Counted from the stretch's first letter, positions 1 through 13,165 are shown. The stretch: DNA of 64,000 nucleotides from Buxus sempervirens (GCA_947561395.2 OX387195.1:875501-939500); one strand, 5' to 3'. The notes: a model not told the origin generated them from the sequence alone. A program made the numbers and translations.

Positions 1-1850
1 CATCTCCCAAGATCCTTTCCCATCTTCTTGATTCTAAGTCCCTACCTGTGCTCTCATCTCGTAAGTTTAGTTCCTACACTTCTTGTTAGATTGATACATC
101 TCATAGACTTCCCTTCTCAACTATTTCCCTCTCTAGTACTTCTCCCCTTGAGTTCTTGTAAGCTGATGTTTGGGGACCTTCCCCTCTTGTTGATGAGAAT
201 AACTTTAAATATTATGAGTTATTTGTTGATCATTTTACTAAAAACAGCTGGATCTTTCCTCTTCATTACAAATCTGATGTTACCGAGATTTTTCCTTCCT
301 TTGCTTTTTTTTTGGAAAGGGTAAGTGTATATTAATAAGAAAGAAAAATAGTATTTACAAGATTTTTCCGTCCTTTGTTGCTGTACTTGAACGTCATTTT
401 GACCTCAAAATCAAAAACCAGTACAACCATGGTGGCAAATTCATCAAACTCAAATCATCTCTTCGTCAACATAGCATTGGTCACTTTACAACCGCTCTTC
501 ATACTCCTCAACAAAATGGAACCATTGAGAGAAGACATAGACATATAGTCCAAACAGGACTAATTATTCTTCATCATGACCACATGCCCAATCCTATTGG
601 GTCTATGCGTTTAAAGTTGCAGATTATCTGATTAGTTGCATGCCTACACCTCTTCTCGAGCACAAGTGCCCATTTCAAAACCTCTTTCACAAACCACCAA
701 ATTATCTCAAACTTCAAACCTTGGTTGTTTGTGTTTTCCATGGCTTAAACCTTATAACTCTCATAAACTCCAACCAAAGTCCAGCCCGTGCATCTTCGTT
801 GGATACTCAGATTCTCAAAGTGCATATCTCTGCTTGGACCTTGATACCAAATGTCTTTATGTCTCCCGACATGTCACTTTTGAGGAACCTGTGTTCCCCT
901 TCTCTTCGGCTTCCACTGCCTCCATGGTGCCACCTACCCCTCAGTTCTTGGGTTCCAATGCTAATGTCCCAGATGTGCCTCCTGTCCACCAGCCAGCAGT
1001 GCAGTAGAATCTGATCTACCTGCACCATTGCCCTCGAGGTCTTCATTTTCAGGTGGTCACCCTCTTCTGACTCTTCTACTGAGACCTCTACCCATTGATC
1101 TCACTGAGACCTCTACCTTGTGTGCACCTTCAGCCCCCCTACAAGAACTCATGGCATGAATACCAGAACTATCCACAACATATTTAAACCCAAGAAACTC
1201 TATCTGGTCACCAAACACCTTCTACCTTCCCCCATAGAACCCCCCACTTGTGTCTTGCAGGCTCTGAAAACTTCTGCTAGTGGTAGGCCATGTCTAAAGA
1301 ATTTAATGCTCTTGTTCGACATGGGATATGAATCTCGGTTCCCCCTTAACCCTATTAAACCTCATTGGCAGCAAATGGGTGTTTCGTGTTACAAAAAAAA
1401 AAACTTATGGTAGTATTGACAGATGCAAGGCTCAACTGGTTGCTAAGGGATTTCACCAATATCCTGCCCTTGACTACACATAAACTTTCAGCCCTGTAGT
1501 CAAACCAACAACCATCCGTCTCATCATGTCTCTTGCTATTCAATAAGGCTGGCCATAGTTACAACTTGACATGAAAAATTCCTTCCTATGTGGTACACTG
1601 GATGAAGACGTCTTCATGGTCCAACATGTTGGCTTTGTGGATGCTTCATCTCCATCCTCTTTTTGCAAACTCCAAAAATCCATCTATAGCTTGAAATAGG
1701 CCCCGAGAGCCTCATACAAAGCCCTTTGGCAGAGCTTAATCAAACAAGGATTCCTGAACTCCTTAGCTGATTCTTCCTTATTCATCTACAAATTTTTTGT
1801 TCATGCAATAACTTTTAGCTCATATTATTTTATATTAAAAAAGTTTTTCA
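1..1850 (+). mobile_element. Ty1/copia retrotransposon fossil (integrase and reverse transcriptase parts)
   Basis: The plus strand shows scattered Copia polyprotein similarity in the expected order. The GAG-pre-integrase/integrase core lies at about 1-600. The integrase C-terminal segment at about 640-910 includes the family motif IFVGYSDSQSAYLC. The start of reverse transcriptase lies at about 1370-1800, with CKAQLVAKGFHQ- and IYSLK-like motifs. The fossil is heavily broken (on the order of ten breaks), has no visible LTRs in the window, and stops before the catalytic YVDD region near 1.8 kb, just before hAT sequence begins. It looks old. It probably lies inside the last intron of GLYR1. Confidence 0.85.
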
Positions 1851-1920
1851 TTTCACTACCACTAGTTGGTTGTCTTGATAGTTTGTGAGTGACTTATTTT
1901 GTTTCACCTTTTGAAATTGA

Positions 1921-4118
1921 CTAGCCTAGTGGGCGATGGCATCTGCGTCTAGTAGTGTAGGTGGTAGTAATAATGCAGAGGGGAGTGGAGGGGGTGGGCG
2001 CAGGGTGAATATAGGATGGATCCATGCAAAATGATATCAAGGGGATAGGAATAAGACAATATGTAATTACTGTCATCACATGTTCAAGGGGGGAGGCAAT
2101 TCTAGATTGAAGATGCACCTGTCACATGGCTACAAGGATGCTGTTGACTACCCTATAGTGCCACCTGAAATGAAAACGCATAAGCATGAGCACCTAGAGG
2201 GCGGTGCAAAAAGTAGGAAGTAGAAAATGTGCAATAGGAGGTTGGGCGGAGTCTTATAGAGCCTCCATTGGTCCCCTCAGATGATGACGAGGACATTGCA
2301 CACACAAATGATATTGTGATAAAGGCTGAGAGGGCAGAGTATAGAGCACAGGCCATGCATCCCTACATCAGAGTATCACAGGAGAGAGAGGCTGAGGTAT
2401 AGACTTGAAAGTGGTAGTCCTTCTGGGTCTGGTGCTGGTATGGAGCGTACATCAGCAGATGCACCAAGATCGGATTTCATGATGTGGAGCTCAATCCACG
2501 AGGATGCCTGATTATTCTTCGGATCCTTTGCTGTACAGATCCTCAAATTCGTGGCAAAAGAGATTGAAAGACATTCAGAGTGACGAGGGTGTTAGAGAGA
2601 AGACAGGGATGTTTATATCTAGCTTTTTCATATTCAACCATATTCCTGCAAATGCAGCCTCCTCCCCTCACTTTAAGAGCATGGTCAATGTTATCCAGGA
2701 GTCTAGGGTAGTAGTACCTCCTACCCTAAATGAGAACATGAGGGTTTACTAGACAATGAAGAGAATCAAATGCTAGATTTTATTCAATCCTTACGGCCTC
2801 ACCGGGAGAAATTTGGGGCAACTATTATGTGTGATGGTTGAATAGGCCCTAAGAGGCTGCCAATCATCAATGTCATAGCCTATTGCAAAGGCAAGGCCGT
2901 ATTCCTGACGTCGGTTGATTCCTCAGACATGATCAAGGACTGGAAGCACATTTACGGCCTACTAGAAAGGGTTATCAAAGAGGTCGGGCGGAAGCATGTT
3001 GTGTGGATTGTCACAGACAATGGAAGCGCCTGCAAGAAGGCTCATTTGAAGATACAGGGGAGGTAACCCATCTATTGGACCCCTGGTGCTGCACGTTGTA
3101 TTGACCTAATGTTGGAGGCCACTATTCAGGGGAGGAGTGTAGTTTCAGTCCTATAGGATGCACAAGCCTTGACGATGTTTGTGTATAACCACAATTACGT
3201 CCTAGCGAAGATGAGAGTAGTATGCTAAGGGATATCATCAGCCCAGGGATCACCAAATTTAGTACCAATTATATTGCCCTGGATAGTATCTTGCACCATA
3301 AGCAGGGACTGAGGTCGCTGTTCATTAGTAGGATTGGGCTGTTAGCCCTCAGAGCCGCACCAACATGACAAGAAGAGTATAGGATATTGTTTTTTCCAGC
3401 GGCTTTGGGATAGGGTGAGTGACCTAGCTGCTCTGTTTGAGCCCATTTACTGGGTGCTACGAATGGTTGAAACACATGTGTAGCCTACTATTGGATTCAT
3501 TTACAAGTGCATGAGAGTAATGAAAGTACAAGTTCGAGTTGCAGCACCACAATCGTACAAGTGGGTCCACAAGATAATCGATGATCATAGGTATAAGATG
3601 ACAGCGCATCCTCTTCATTTAGTAGGTGATAATATTAATTTGGAGTTATTTTGTATTTCTTGTACTTGTACTACACTACACACACCAACACTAATTCACT
3701 AACATATCATTTTCATTCCAAACTTCATCATAGCATATTACTTTAATCCCAAATACCACTACCAAGTAAAGGCTGGGGATTCTTTCGGATATGTGAACAG
3801 TTATGCATCACGTTTATGCGCACCTCAATCTGAACTTAGAGGGGTAGGCAAATTTTGGCAATGAGGTAAATACTAAATTAATAAGTAATCTATCAATTGT
3901 AATTTGTATCCACATTTTTACTAATTGCTAAACACATTCTTGTAGTTGATCGTGTTTAGAAATGCCTCGCGGTTATTTGGAATGGCAACAGCCATCACCT
4001 CGTAGACTACGATGATGCCATATAAGTAATACACTTTGGTTAATTTTTTAACTGTACTTAAAATGTCTGATTATCATTGTGGTGTTTTTTGATTTGGTTT
4101 AAAATTAGTTACTCTTTT
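1921..4118 (+). mobile_element. hAT transposon 1, left part (BED finger and DUF659-type transposase), degenerate
   Basis: A likely transposase start is the ATG at 1936 (MASASSSVGGSNN). A BED-type zinc finger follows with CNYC and a later H-x(n)-H (KMHLSHG) at about 2060-2130. The hAT catalytic region is at 2820-3200: IMCDGW and then VTDN keep the two aspartates. The next conserved block has lost its Cys and His (WTPGAARC where relatives have PC-x2-HC). Further pieces at 3480-3625 (SYKWVHKIIDDHRYKM) and 3740-4018 are separated by GT-AG introns that match those of element 2. Several in-frame stops (for example after IQGR near 3063) make it a pseudogene. The C-terminal end lies at 8.83-10.47 kb because element 2 splits it. 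Confidence 0.85.
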
Positions 4119-5584
4119 CAAGCAAATTTCGGCGAAATGGGGGAAATAATGGTTTTTTTTGTTTTGTTTTTTTTCTTTTTTTGGTTTATTACACTTATAA
4201 TGCTTACAATAGTATCATATACATCCTAAACATCCATAAAAACAAAAAGAAATGTGATGATTAAGTTAATCCATACACACAACATATAGAAAATGAAGGG
4301 AAATGAGATAATAATCATAATATCATAGTACTAATCAAGTTAACACATAAAAAAGAGCTCAAATGACTAAGTTTCAATGACACAAATACAGTCATGTATC
4401 CACTATCTAGACTCTAGTACATTCCATGTGGATTAATGGATGTGTATCTCTCAAAACTCAAAAGGTCATCACATCCACAAGGAATGTCTACCAGGCTCAG
4501 TGTCATCACCACCCCCACTGCTATGAACATGAAGTGAATGCTCTACACAGTAATAATATTGCTCTCAGCTCATGATGTACTAGTGTAATGCCTCGAAGTG
4601 CCTCATATATCTCTCGTACCTGCTCATCACCAATGTGCACGAACATCCCCATACGTGGACAATGAAGGTAATACACAGATGGTGGTGGTGGGTAAGGATA
4701 AAAGAAAAAACCATAAACATGTGCCTCATCTGTAGTATGACTATGAGAAGACAACTATGTGGGTAAGTAATCTCCTCCGCCCTGACCATGATAGTACTGA
4801 TGATGATATCCCCCATAGGGCCCATATGAAGCTGTGGACAAAGAATCATGTCCACCCCCATGTCCTCCATGTCCAACATCCAACGATCCGAAGCAATGAA
4901 ATATGGACATCTCATCCTCAACAACCATGGCCCTCTAACATTCCCCTTTCGTTGATACTGTCTATGTGGATGTTTCTGTGATGCATCCATCTGAGAAGAA
5001 CCCCCATACCTAGTAGCGTGATCCTGATCCTGAGTAGCATGATTGAATTGAGATTCCCCAATAAATTGAGTAGGGGGCGTATGGGATCTATATGTCCGTC
5101 ATCTCCCCTCCTCCCCCCCTACGAACCACCATCACTATCACCATCGTCATCGCTGTCACCATCATCGCCACCGCCATCAACACTATCACCACCATCGTCA
5201 TCATCAGGCTCATCACTATCTGATGAAGCAGAGTCACTACTCTCATCTCTGGTGCCACGTCCTCTACTAGTCTGCGCCTGTGACTGTGCAACCTGCTTCC
5301 CCTTATCCTTCCTCCCCCCTGTTGCTAACTCGGCCTACCTGCTGATGCAGATCGAGGAGCAACCCTAATAAGGGCATCAAATGAATCTAGACTGCTCTCA
5401 TGTCCAACCTCCTCCTCCATCACCGCATTAACATCAATCCCCAACTTTGTGGTGGCTCTGGCAATCTATTCATTGGGCCGACCATCTGGCCCAACCAACT
5501 CATCACCCTTGACTAGTTCTACGAAGGGGTCATCATCCTTAAAAGTATCACTGTACATAGCATCCAAAGGGTCCTTCGGTGTAA

Positions 5585-5822
5585 CGTTCTATGACTCAAT
5601 CTCAAGCTATTTCTACCTCAATCACATGTTATAGTGGCAGAAAACAAGCTTTTGCAACTTTTCATATGCTAGGCGGTTCCTCTGCTTTGTATGGACCGAG
5701 GCAAACATGCTCCAGTTCCTCTCACATGCTGAAGATGACGCTGTTTAGGCAAGAATCTGGCACACTAACTTTCTAAGTGTAGAAGCATCCCCTCTGTACA
5801 TGGCCCACCATTCGCCTGTACA
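5585..5822 (-). pseudogene. hAT transposon 2, C-terminal dimerisation exon
   Basis: Read on the minus strand after an AG acceptor at ~5821, the sequence encodes GEWWAMYRGDASTLRKL and then SSSACERNWSMF and HTKQRNRLAYEKL. This is the hallmark of the hAT dimerisation region (WW, then S-x-C-E-R-x-W-S). At least one in-frame stop breaks it. The matching exon start is absent from element 1, which resumes only at the downstream CHYNM block at ~8839. Confidence 0.8.
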
Positions 5823-7492
5823 ACAATTAATTAATTTAATTTAAAACTTTGAATAAATATGAAATTAAGTTATTATTCACACCCAATTTAATGACATACA
5901 TGGCATCATCCTAGCCCTCAACTCAATAGCTGTTTGTCGGCCAAAAGACCCCAATGCATCTCGATACATGATAAGCTACACATGTTAAATGATCACATGG
6001 ATATCATTTTAGTATAGTTATATATTTAAAGTTTTAATTTATAAATGATTAAAGAATTATTGAATCCTTCCTTACCTCATTACCAAATATATCCTTAGCC
6101 TTTGACTTGGGGTCCAATTTCAAATAGACTTGATCAACTGCATCACGCAAGTCTCTTTGGTTCCATAACCGTTACGAATAGAAATACTTTGGATTTAGGT
6201 AGAATGCTGTAAAAAATTATTAGAAAGATATTAAAGATCTAAACTTCAAAACTTTAATGAATTAATAACCCATAAACTAAAAAAAGAATACTAACCTGCA
6301 CAGTGAAGAGAATGCTCCAATGTATTAGTCCAACGTGCATCAATAATCCGATAAACCCACTGATATGATTTGGGAGATGCAGCTAGTATCTGCTCCTTCA
6401 TTAATGTCGTGGACTAATAAATACTCCTCATAGTGGGGTATGCATCACTATCCACAACCTCAACACAATATAAATGGGTTCCAACATGGATACTAAGTCC
6501 TCAACCCTCTCCTACAAACTGCTAGAGAGTACCATGTCCTCCACTTTCCTACCCATAGCACCTTTGCTCAGTGGACAGAAATTCCAATCATCAGAAATAA
6601 AAAGAGCTCATAGGCTTGCTCTGTGGCGTCGTATACTCCCAGGCCTGACAATCTCGCCCTTACAGGCCTCCTTCATCAATGATAGGACACAAGAATGATT
6701 GCATATAAATGCGGTCATCGTCCTAGCATCCTCAAGGGTAGCTTGAACACTCTGGTTCCATGCAATCGCCTCCAATATAAGCTCTATGCAATGAGCAACA
6801 CAAGGAGCCCAATACAAGCTAAACTTTCGCTGCATCAACAACCCAGCCTTCTTCTACATAGATCCATTATTAGTAACGATCCGCACCACATTCTTCTTGC
6901 CAACTTCTTTAACTACCTCCTTAAGCAACCCAAATATGTAATCTCCATCATTGATTTCATCAGATGCATCAACCGACTTCAAAAATACAGCTTGATCTTA
7001 ACAATACACCATGAAATTAATGATTGACAATCTAATCGATCATGTCCACCCATCACACATGATACTGCACCCAAATTCCTTCCAGTATGGTCTAAGCTAA
7101 TCAATATAATCTCTCATCTCTGACTCCTCCTCATCAAGATGCTTCCCCATAATCTCTTTGGAATTGGGGGGTTGAACACCTACTGCCTGAATCGCCTCTA
7201 CCATGTTCTTGTAGTGGGGAGAGGAAGCTACATGTGTTAGGATATGGATGAATATAAAGAATTTAGAAATAAACTTACCCATCTTTTCCCTGACATAACC
7301 ACCACTAAATACATATGGCAAATGCCTTTGCTTTGCCTGCTTGCTCTTCCATATAAATGGCATAATGGAAGGATCCAGCATCCGTGTACTCTGTGCATGC
7401 CTCAATCCTCCACCACCAGAGGTCCCAGCCCCTCTAGAATGTCCATGTCTCTCAGAATCAATCCTCTCTCTCTTTGGCTGCATGTGAAACCG

Positions 7493-7945
7493 CTACTGAT
7501 CTCTAAAATGAATCCTCTCTTCCCTAGTCTGACAGTCTACAGGGTATGGAGTATCATCATCCTCATCCCCAACACCATCACCATCCTCACCATCATCACC
7601 ATCCCGTCGACTAGAATGTGCCAACTTCCTCCTGACATCATCCTCTCTCTCCTTCCTCTCTACTCTCCCTGTTGCACTATCCTCCAAATGTTGCTTCATT
7701 AGCTTTTCCACCTCAGGGGGAACATTTGGATAGTTTACAACATTTTTGAACCCATGTGCCAAATGCTGCTTAAGCGTAGATACTCCATCACCCCTGATTG
7801 CCTGCTTACAATAGTTACTAACTACTCTTTTATCACCCTCAAGTGGAGTCCCATGACTCCATCCAATGTCTTGTCTCCTACTGCCACGCCTAGCAGTAGC
7901 ACTAAGGTCCCCACTACCGCTACTACTAGCCATAAGAAGAATCAA
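7493..7945 (-). pseudogene. hAT transposon 2 transposase, N-terminal BED-finger exon
   Basis: This 150-codon open frame is the longest intact coding piece of element 2. The likely start is the second Met (MASSSGSGDLSATARRG, codon 5). Residues ~30-75 form the degenerate BED finger (SNYC then LKQHLAHGF), followed by PPEVEKLMKQHLED and a long Asp/Glu-rich stretch (DGDDGEDGDGVGDEDDDT). Loss of the first zinc ligand (Cys to Ser) argues that it no longer binds zinc normally. A second open piece continues at 7483-7097, ending in EESEMRDYID just before the catalytic domain. Confidence 0.75.
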
Positions 7946-8826
7946 ACAACTCCCAAATCCAAATCACACTAACACCTGCAATTTGCAAATATGAAAACAA
8001 GCAAATCACATCAATTATTGAGAAAGAAATGCTACTACATTTGGAAACATATTCATATAATTTTCTGCAATTTTTAATTTTTTTTTAATTTTCACTTTTT
8101 TCTCTGTTTTTTAATTATTTTTTATTATAAATACTGATTAAAAAATTAAAAACAAAAGAATTTCTAAATTCAAAGTTCTAACTTATTTTATTTTAAACAC
8201 AGTTAATTTCCTATTGCACTAACGAATTTTTCCTATTTTTTAAATATTTTTAATTATTTGAATAAATTAATCATATTTATTAATTGTAATTATGCAATAA
8301 TGAAAATTACTAAAAAAATTCACTGCACTTTGTTTACTTATGATTAATAATTAAATTTAAAAGATGTTTAACCATATAATTCATTTACTGAATTAATAAT
8401 ATATTTATTTTATTAATTTTCGTACTAAATAATTAATAAAAAATATTTTTTTCATAACAAAAGAAAATAATGACACACATCGATAGATCAGGTATTCGTT
8501 AACAACATATTCAAATATCAATCAAATCTACTAAGTTCTAACTCTTAAAAATAAAAATAAAAAAACACACACACACAAATTTACCTTGTAAAAAGAACCC
8601 CAAATCTTCATAATCCTTGACCACAATGCATGTAACCACAAAACCTTTGTTCAATCTTCACAAAGCCATGTTAAATCACCAAATCCACAATGATTTAGTG
8701 CAAAAAGAAGCCAAAAAGCAAAAAAAAATAAGAAAGGAGCTGGAATGGAGATTTAAAAGGGACATTTCGATTGCAAAAAGGGGGGAAATCTCGTTTTCCC
8801 CCTTCATTTCGTGTCGCTCACCTGGA

Positions 8827-10465
8827 AATCACTAATTCTGCCACTACAATATGAGATTGCGCGAAGCAGCTAGAGATCAAGACACATAGGACAGTCATTA
8901 AAGAACCCTTGGATGTCTCATGTAGAACCCAACTTGATGATGACAATCCATTCTCAGAATGGGTAAGGAGTGCGGAGTTGGATGAGCCTAACAGTAGACC
9001 GAGTTTGGTGGTTACTCGTATCGAAGCAGAGATGGGGATTGATGGAGAGGCCGTGATGGTGGAGGAGAGAGGAGATGCTTCCGTTGACTGCTTTGATAGA
9101 GATACTAGAATGGTTCCCCTTTCATTTTCGCCAGCAGCAATGACAGCCTCAGCCCCAATTCAATTAGGTGGGCATGGTGAGTTCGAGGACTATGACGACA
9201 ATGGTGATGATAAGGAGATGGCGATGGTCGGAGTAGTGGCGAGTCTAACGATGATTATGATGGTTATGATGATCAGGGTGGTGGAGGAGTCTCACGGAGG
9301 CCAAGGGTTTGTCCTTTCACTGGAGAGGCAGAGTTCACACATGTGACCCAAGACTATGACCATGGAGTGTGGCGGAATCAGGAGGTTCAATTGGAGACAT
9401 GTACTTTCAAGAGGCAGGATAAGGGGAAGGAGAGGATTAGTGCCCAAGAGTAGGAGGAGATTTGTCAATCTCTTAGGATTGTGGACATGGGGGGATCTAG
9501 AACCACGTCTTTGCATAGTTATAGGGATCAAAGTGGACAATATGGATATGCATATCATATCCATATCGGCAATTGCAGACATCTGACACCTATAGATTCT
9601 TTCCAATTAGTTCATATCCAATTGCATCTCCACCTGCTCCTTATCCAGCTGCATATGGAAAGGGGTATGTCACAATCCCAGCCACTGTTTTAGTCCTGAG
9701 TATCCCGTATGGCTACTATCCTCCACCTCCACCACCACTAGTAGCCAATACTGAGGATAAGGATGATAGTATCCTTATAATAGTGTTATGACGACTGTCC
9801 TCTTGTGGATTTTATTGTATATTTAAATCAGGAACAGTATGAGGAGGTGATGCGAGCTTATAGAGACCAGTACGCAGGGCACATGTCATGGAGGCAATAT
9901 ATTCATATGCTTGAGAGAAGACAACAGCAGCAACATTCCTTCCAGCCTCCTAAACATTCCACCCCTTATTGATATTTGATACTATCCAGTGCCCAGTGAC
10001 TCCATTCTGTCCTTCACTTTGTACATTGTCTATACACTGTTTTTTGTGGGATTCGTACTTTCTACTTTGTATTTTGTATGACTTTGTTTGTAGTTTGTAA
10101 CTAGTTGTACTTTGCATGCAATCATTAGTTAATACTTAATAGTTGTGCTTGTGTTTGTTTGTGAATTGTTGTGAATTGTTAACCTATGCTTTTTTAGTAC
10201 TAACTTCTTGAGTTTATATGTATGTGAATTGTGGACCTATCTATGGTTGTGTTTTTGCGAAAATTGTGAACCAATGTATACAATTATTAGTTTATATGTT
10301 TTTTTCTTATGTATACAATCATTTTATTAGTTTATATGTTTTTTTCTTATGTATACAATCATTTTTTTAGGCCTATTTTTTGCATCTTGATAAATTTTGC
10401 CAGCATGCCACCCATTTCACTACTTTTCGCCAAAAACCTCATTCCGATGAAATTCCATGCCCCTG
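8827..10465 (+). mobile_element. hAT transposon 1, right part (C-terminal end and 3' terminus)
   Basis: Plus-strand sequence resumes at ~8839 with FCHYNMRLREAARDQ, which is colinear with the same block of element 2. It continues through an open frame at 8909-9346 (DDDNPFSEWV, then MGIDGEAVMVEE) that matches DDPFVELVKG and LGIDVNAVMEEE of element 2. An acidic, then Gly/Tyr/Pro-rich tail follows (YGYYPPPPPP near 9710), and the recognisable coding similarity ends near 9970. The downstream 3' part contains a 40-bp tandem duplication at ~10281-10360. A likely terminus reads CAGGGGCATGG on the minus strand, ending at 10465. No matching TSD was found on the left. Confidence 0.75.
10281..10360. repeat. 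40-bp tandem duplication, two copies
   Basis: The phrase TTAGTTTATATGTTTTTTTC followed by TTATGTATACAATC occurs twice head to tail with a 40-bp period. It lies in the non-coding 3' part of hAT transposon 1. Confidence 0.8.
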
Positions 10466-10716
10466 GAGAAATGCCAAGTGGCACCGAAAAGTCGAACCTT
10501 GCTTCACACACATATTATTCATGTATATTCCTTCTTTCTTAATTTAATATACATCATTATTCATCAAAAAAACTAATAGTTATTTAATAGCAAGTTTTTA
10601 TTAATACTATGCAATAATTTCTTACTGATAACTTGATATATTAAAGCTTTCTAACATAACTTATAAAGACAAAAATTTCTAAATTATTCAAATAATTTGG
10701 CTAGGTGGTCACCTAG

Positions 10717-12900
10717 TGTGAGACATGGAAAATCAATCTAGTGACTTCCTATCATCACACGGGATTCATAAAAGGGAGGAGTCGCCATCATTCAATTTTA
10801 AGGTGTGAATGGACACCAAAATCATCAAATAAAATATAAAAAAAGCAAAGCTAAAGTAAAAATAACTCTACTTTAAAATAATAACCAGAGATGGGTAAGG
10901 GGATTAGATTATGAATAGGGAAAGGTGTTAGGCACCCCTATTCATCCACACAAGGTGGTTGCCAAGTGTTATTCATGCTTTAAAAAATGCTTGCTAATAA
11001 AAATCAAAACAAAAGCAAAAGGGAAAAAAGAATGTATGGCTTTTTTCCATGTAAATGATCCAATTAATTATGGATCCTTCTTATGAAAACAAAAGCCATT
11101 TCTTGGGCTTCATGATTGACTGAAATCAAAATAAAGAAAACAAATCTAAAGTAAAAACTTCAAAAATCTGACTTTAAATTAAATCCTTGAAATCTAGGAA
11201 TAAATAAAAAATATTATTTTTACAAAATATTGCAGAACTGAATCTGAACAATCCAAGGCATAGATCTAGCCCATATTTCTCATTAATAAAAAAATCTAAA
11301 CCAAATACACCCACGTTAATGAAAAACATCAAAAAGGGAGAGTTTAGACCGTAGGGTCTTCTCTCAAAAACCAAAAATAACTCAAAAACCACCTCATGAA
11401 ACCCTAGAGATTACTGGAAGACTTCTTATCCCAAATCTACCATATGGACAATGGCAGATCCAAGATCTTAGCCCAAATGACTAAAAACATCAAAAAACAT
11501 AAAAAGGAAGAAAACAATGTGAAAAATCGAAATATATAAGAAAAATGAGATCTAATGCTATGAACAGCATAAATCTATAGTATTCCTCCATATTTCATCA
11601 ATAAATCATCATACAATCCAAACAAAACATTGAAACTACACAGTTCTAAGATTACAATGTATGAGGGTCTGCCCTACGGATCCACCTGTCTCCTTTTCCC
11701 CTAGCTCTCTCTTCACGTTTTACGGCTCGCGAGTAGTCTTGAGGTACTTGGAAGTAAGTTTGGGTAACAACCACACATATAGGCCTTATTCTACAGAAGA
11801 AAGTAGAAGACAGAATAATCCTAGAAATTAAAACTAGAAAAGAAAAGGGTTGAAGGCTTACCTGGAGTTCTAAAAGCAGAGAGGCAGGGGTTCCCTTCTT
11901 CACTTGGAGCTCTTTAATCTCTACTTTCTGGCCATTTGCTTGAAGAGAGGCCCTCTATTTATAGACAAGAGTTAGGGCAAAAAAGGAGCCCTAATGGTAG
12001 ACACAAAAATGTGTCTAGAACCCTCTAACTTAACCCTAATGCGGGGACTTTGAAGAATATGGTTAATCTCGGAGGCTAAATTCGGGAATTCCCACTTCTC
12101 AGACAGAGGTATAGAAGTAAATAAGTGACACAACTCGCGGGATACTCTAATTTTGAACAAAACACTTATATCCGACAACTCAGGTCGAATACAAAGAAAA
12201 AGACTTGTATCCGAAATATAATTTCAGATACAAAGAAAAATGCTTTTATCCGAACTATAATTTCGGATACAAAGAAAAATACTTTTATCCGAACTTTAAT
12301 TTCAGTTCAGGGCAAAAATGACTCTCTGCACAGCTTCTGCATGGCACTGACCTTTACCTACACAGGCAATACTTATTTACATGTAATATCATTTAAGTAA
12401 ATGTCCTCGTATTTTTTAATCTCCATTTACTTAAGATATTACATATAAATAAGCAAACACCCCTCATTTGAATCCATTAAAAATAGTTTCAGACCCAAAT
12501 TCTAAGTGAATAAAAAGTCAACTTTCTAGTTCAAGGCTAAATTCTGGTTTTTCAGGTTCGGTAAAAAGATTCAACTTGTTAATACCAAGGTATTTGTCAA
12601 GATTTAAAGACTCAAAAAATTCATTTATGCAATAACATTGCTAAAAACCTAATTACCGGAAAAAATTATCTTGAAATCTTGCCTTAAAAAATATTTCATT
12701 TTTTGGGGTCAAAACTCAACAAAATTCAACCAGAAAAAATTTGACTTTACGCAAAAGATTGAATTTGGGTCTTTTCCTTTATGGTTTTGGATTCAAATGG
12801 GTTAAGGATCTTAAACCCAATGCTGAGAATTAAAAATTCCAATAAACTATTTCTCCCCTTCAAGGTTTATCAAAAATCGTGCAATTTTGGGATGTCTACA
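10717..12900 (-). mobile_element. Solo LTR of a long-LTR retrotransposon (minus strand), TSD CCTAG
   Basis: On the minus strand the element begins TGTAGACATCCC and ends CATGTCTCACA, so it has TG...CA ends. It is flanked by perfect 5-bp target duplications CCTAG at 10712-10716 and 12901-12905. A TATA box (CTATAAATAG on the minus strand) sits at 11964-11955. A tandem repeat of ~40 bp lies upstream of it at 12208-12305. The block with GGAGTCGCCATC and AGGTGTTAGGCACCCC at 10.78-10.95 kb is a sequence I associate with long LTR elements of many plants. No internal domain is present, so this is a fossil solo LTR. The intact TSD suggests moderate age. Confidence 0.9.
12208..12305. repeat. Tandem ~40-bp dyad repeat in the solo LTR
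   Basis: Three copies start at about 12208, 12248 and 12287. Each carries a dyad of the form ATCCGAA..ATAATTTCGGAT, followed by ACAAAGAAAAA in the first two. The array lies ~250-340 bp upstream of the minus-strand TATA box of the LTR. Confidence 0.85.
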
Positions 12901-12984
12901 CCTAGGTCCTGAATAAAAGGCCAATTCAGCAAAGTGCCTAGGCAACTGCCTTTACCAATGCTATCAAGGAGTTATTGTATGAAA

Positions 12985-13165
12985 TAATACCTAAATTTTG
13001 CCAGAATAAAGGATAAGATAAACGAAAGTAGGTTAGAATGGTTTAGGCATGCATGTAAAGGCCTAGGAGGCAATCGTGAGAAATATGAAACGGTGCACAT
13101 TGAAGGACCAGAACGAATGAGGGTAAGATGGAGTTGTATACACACAATATGACCAAAGATATGGT
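12985..13165 (+). mobile_element. LINE fragment, C-terminal tail of the reverse transcriptase protein
   Basis: The plus frame reads RIKDKINESRLEWFRHACKG, then ETVHIEGPERMRVRWS. This matches the tail of many plant non-LTR elements (DKIRE-RLRWFGHV ... EG-RGRP). No upstream reverse transcriptase is present. It is an old, isolated 3' fragment inside GLYR1 intron 7. Confidence 0.6.

Larger units (their letters stand above)
4119..8826 (-). mobile_element. hAT transposon 2, inserted in reverse into hAT transposon 1
   Basis: On the minus strand all parts of an hAT transposase appear in order. A BED-like finger lies at 7930-7700, but its first Cys is Ser (VVSNYC). KFFIFIHILTHVASSPHY follows at ~7250. 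IMCDGW lies at ~7050, but the second acidic motif reads VTNN instead of VTDN. PCVAHCIELILE lies at ~6790. The C-terminal dimerisation exon at 5820-5590 carries SSSACERNWSMF. The tail is acidic and then Tyr/Pro/His-rich, 5.3-4.5 kb. GT-AG introns at about 6290-6205 and 6075-5970 have counterparts in element 1. Stops inside the coding parts show it is dead. Ends are estimated from inverted CGAAATG..GGGGGAAA-like sequence near 4125 and 8800; no 8-bp TSD was found. Confidence 0.85.

Noticed and set aside
5018-5368. 116-codon Ser/Pro-rich frame on the plus strand
   Set aside because: Antisense of the acidic tail of hAT element 2.
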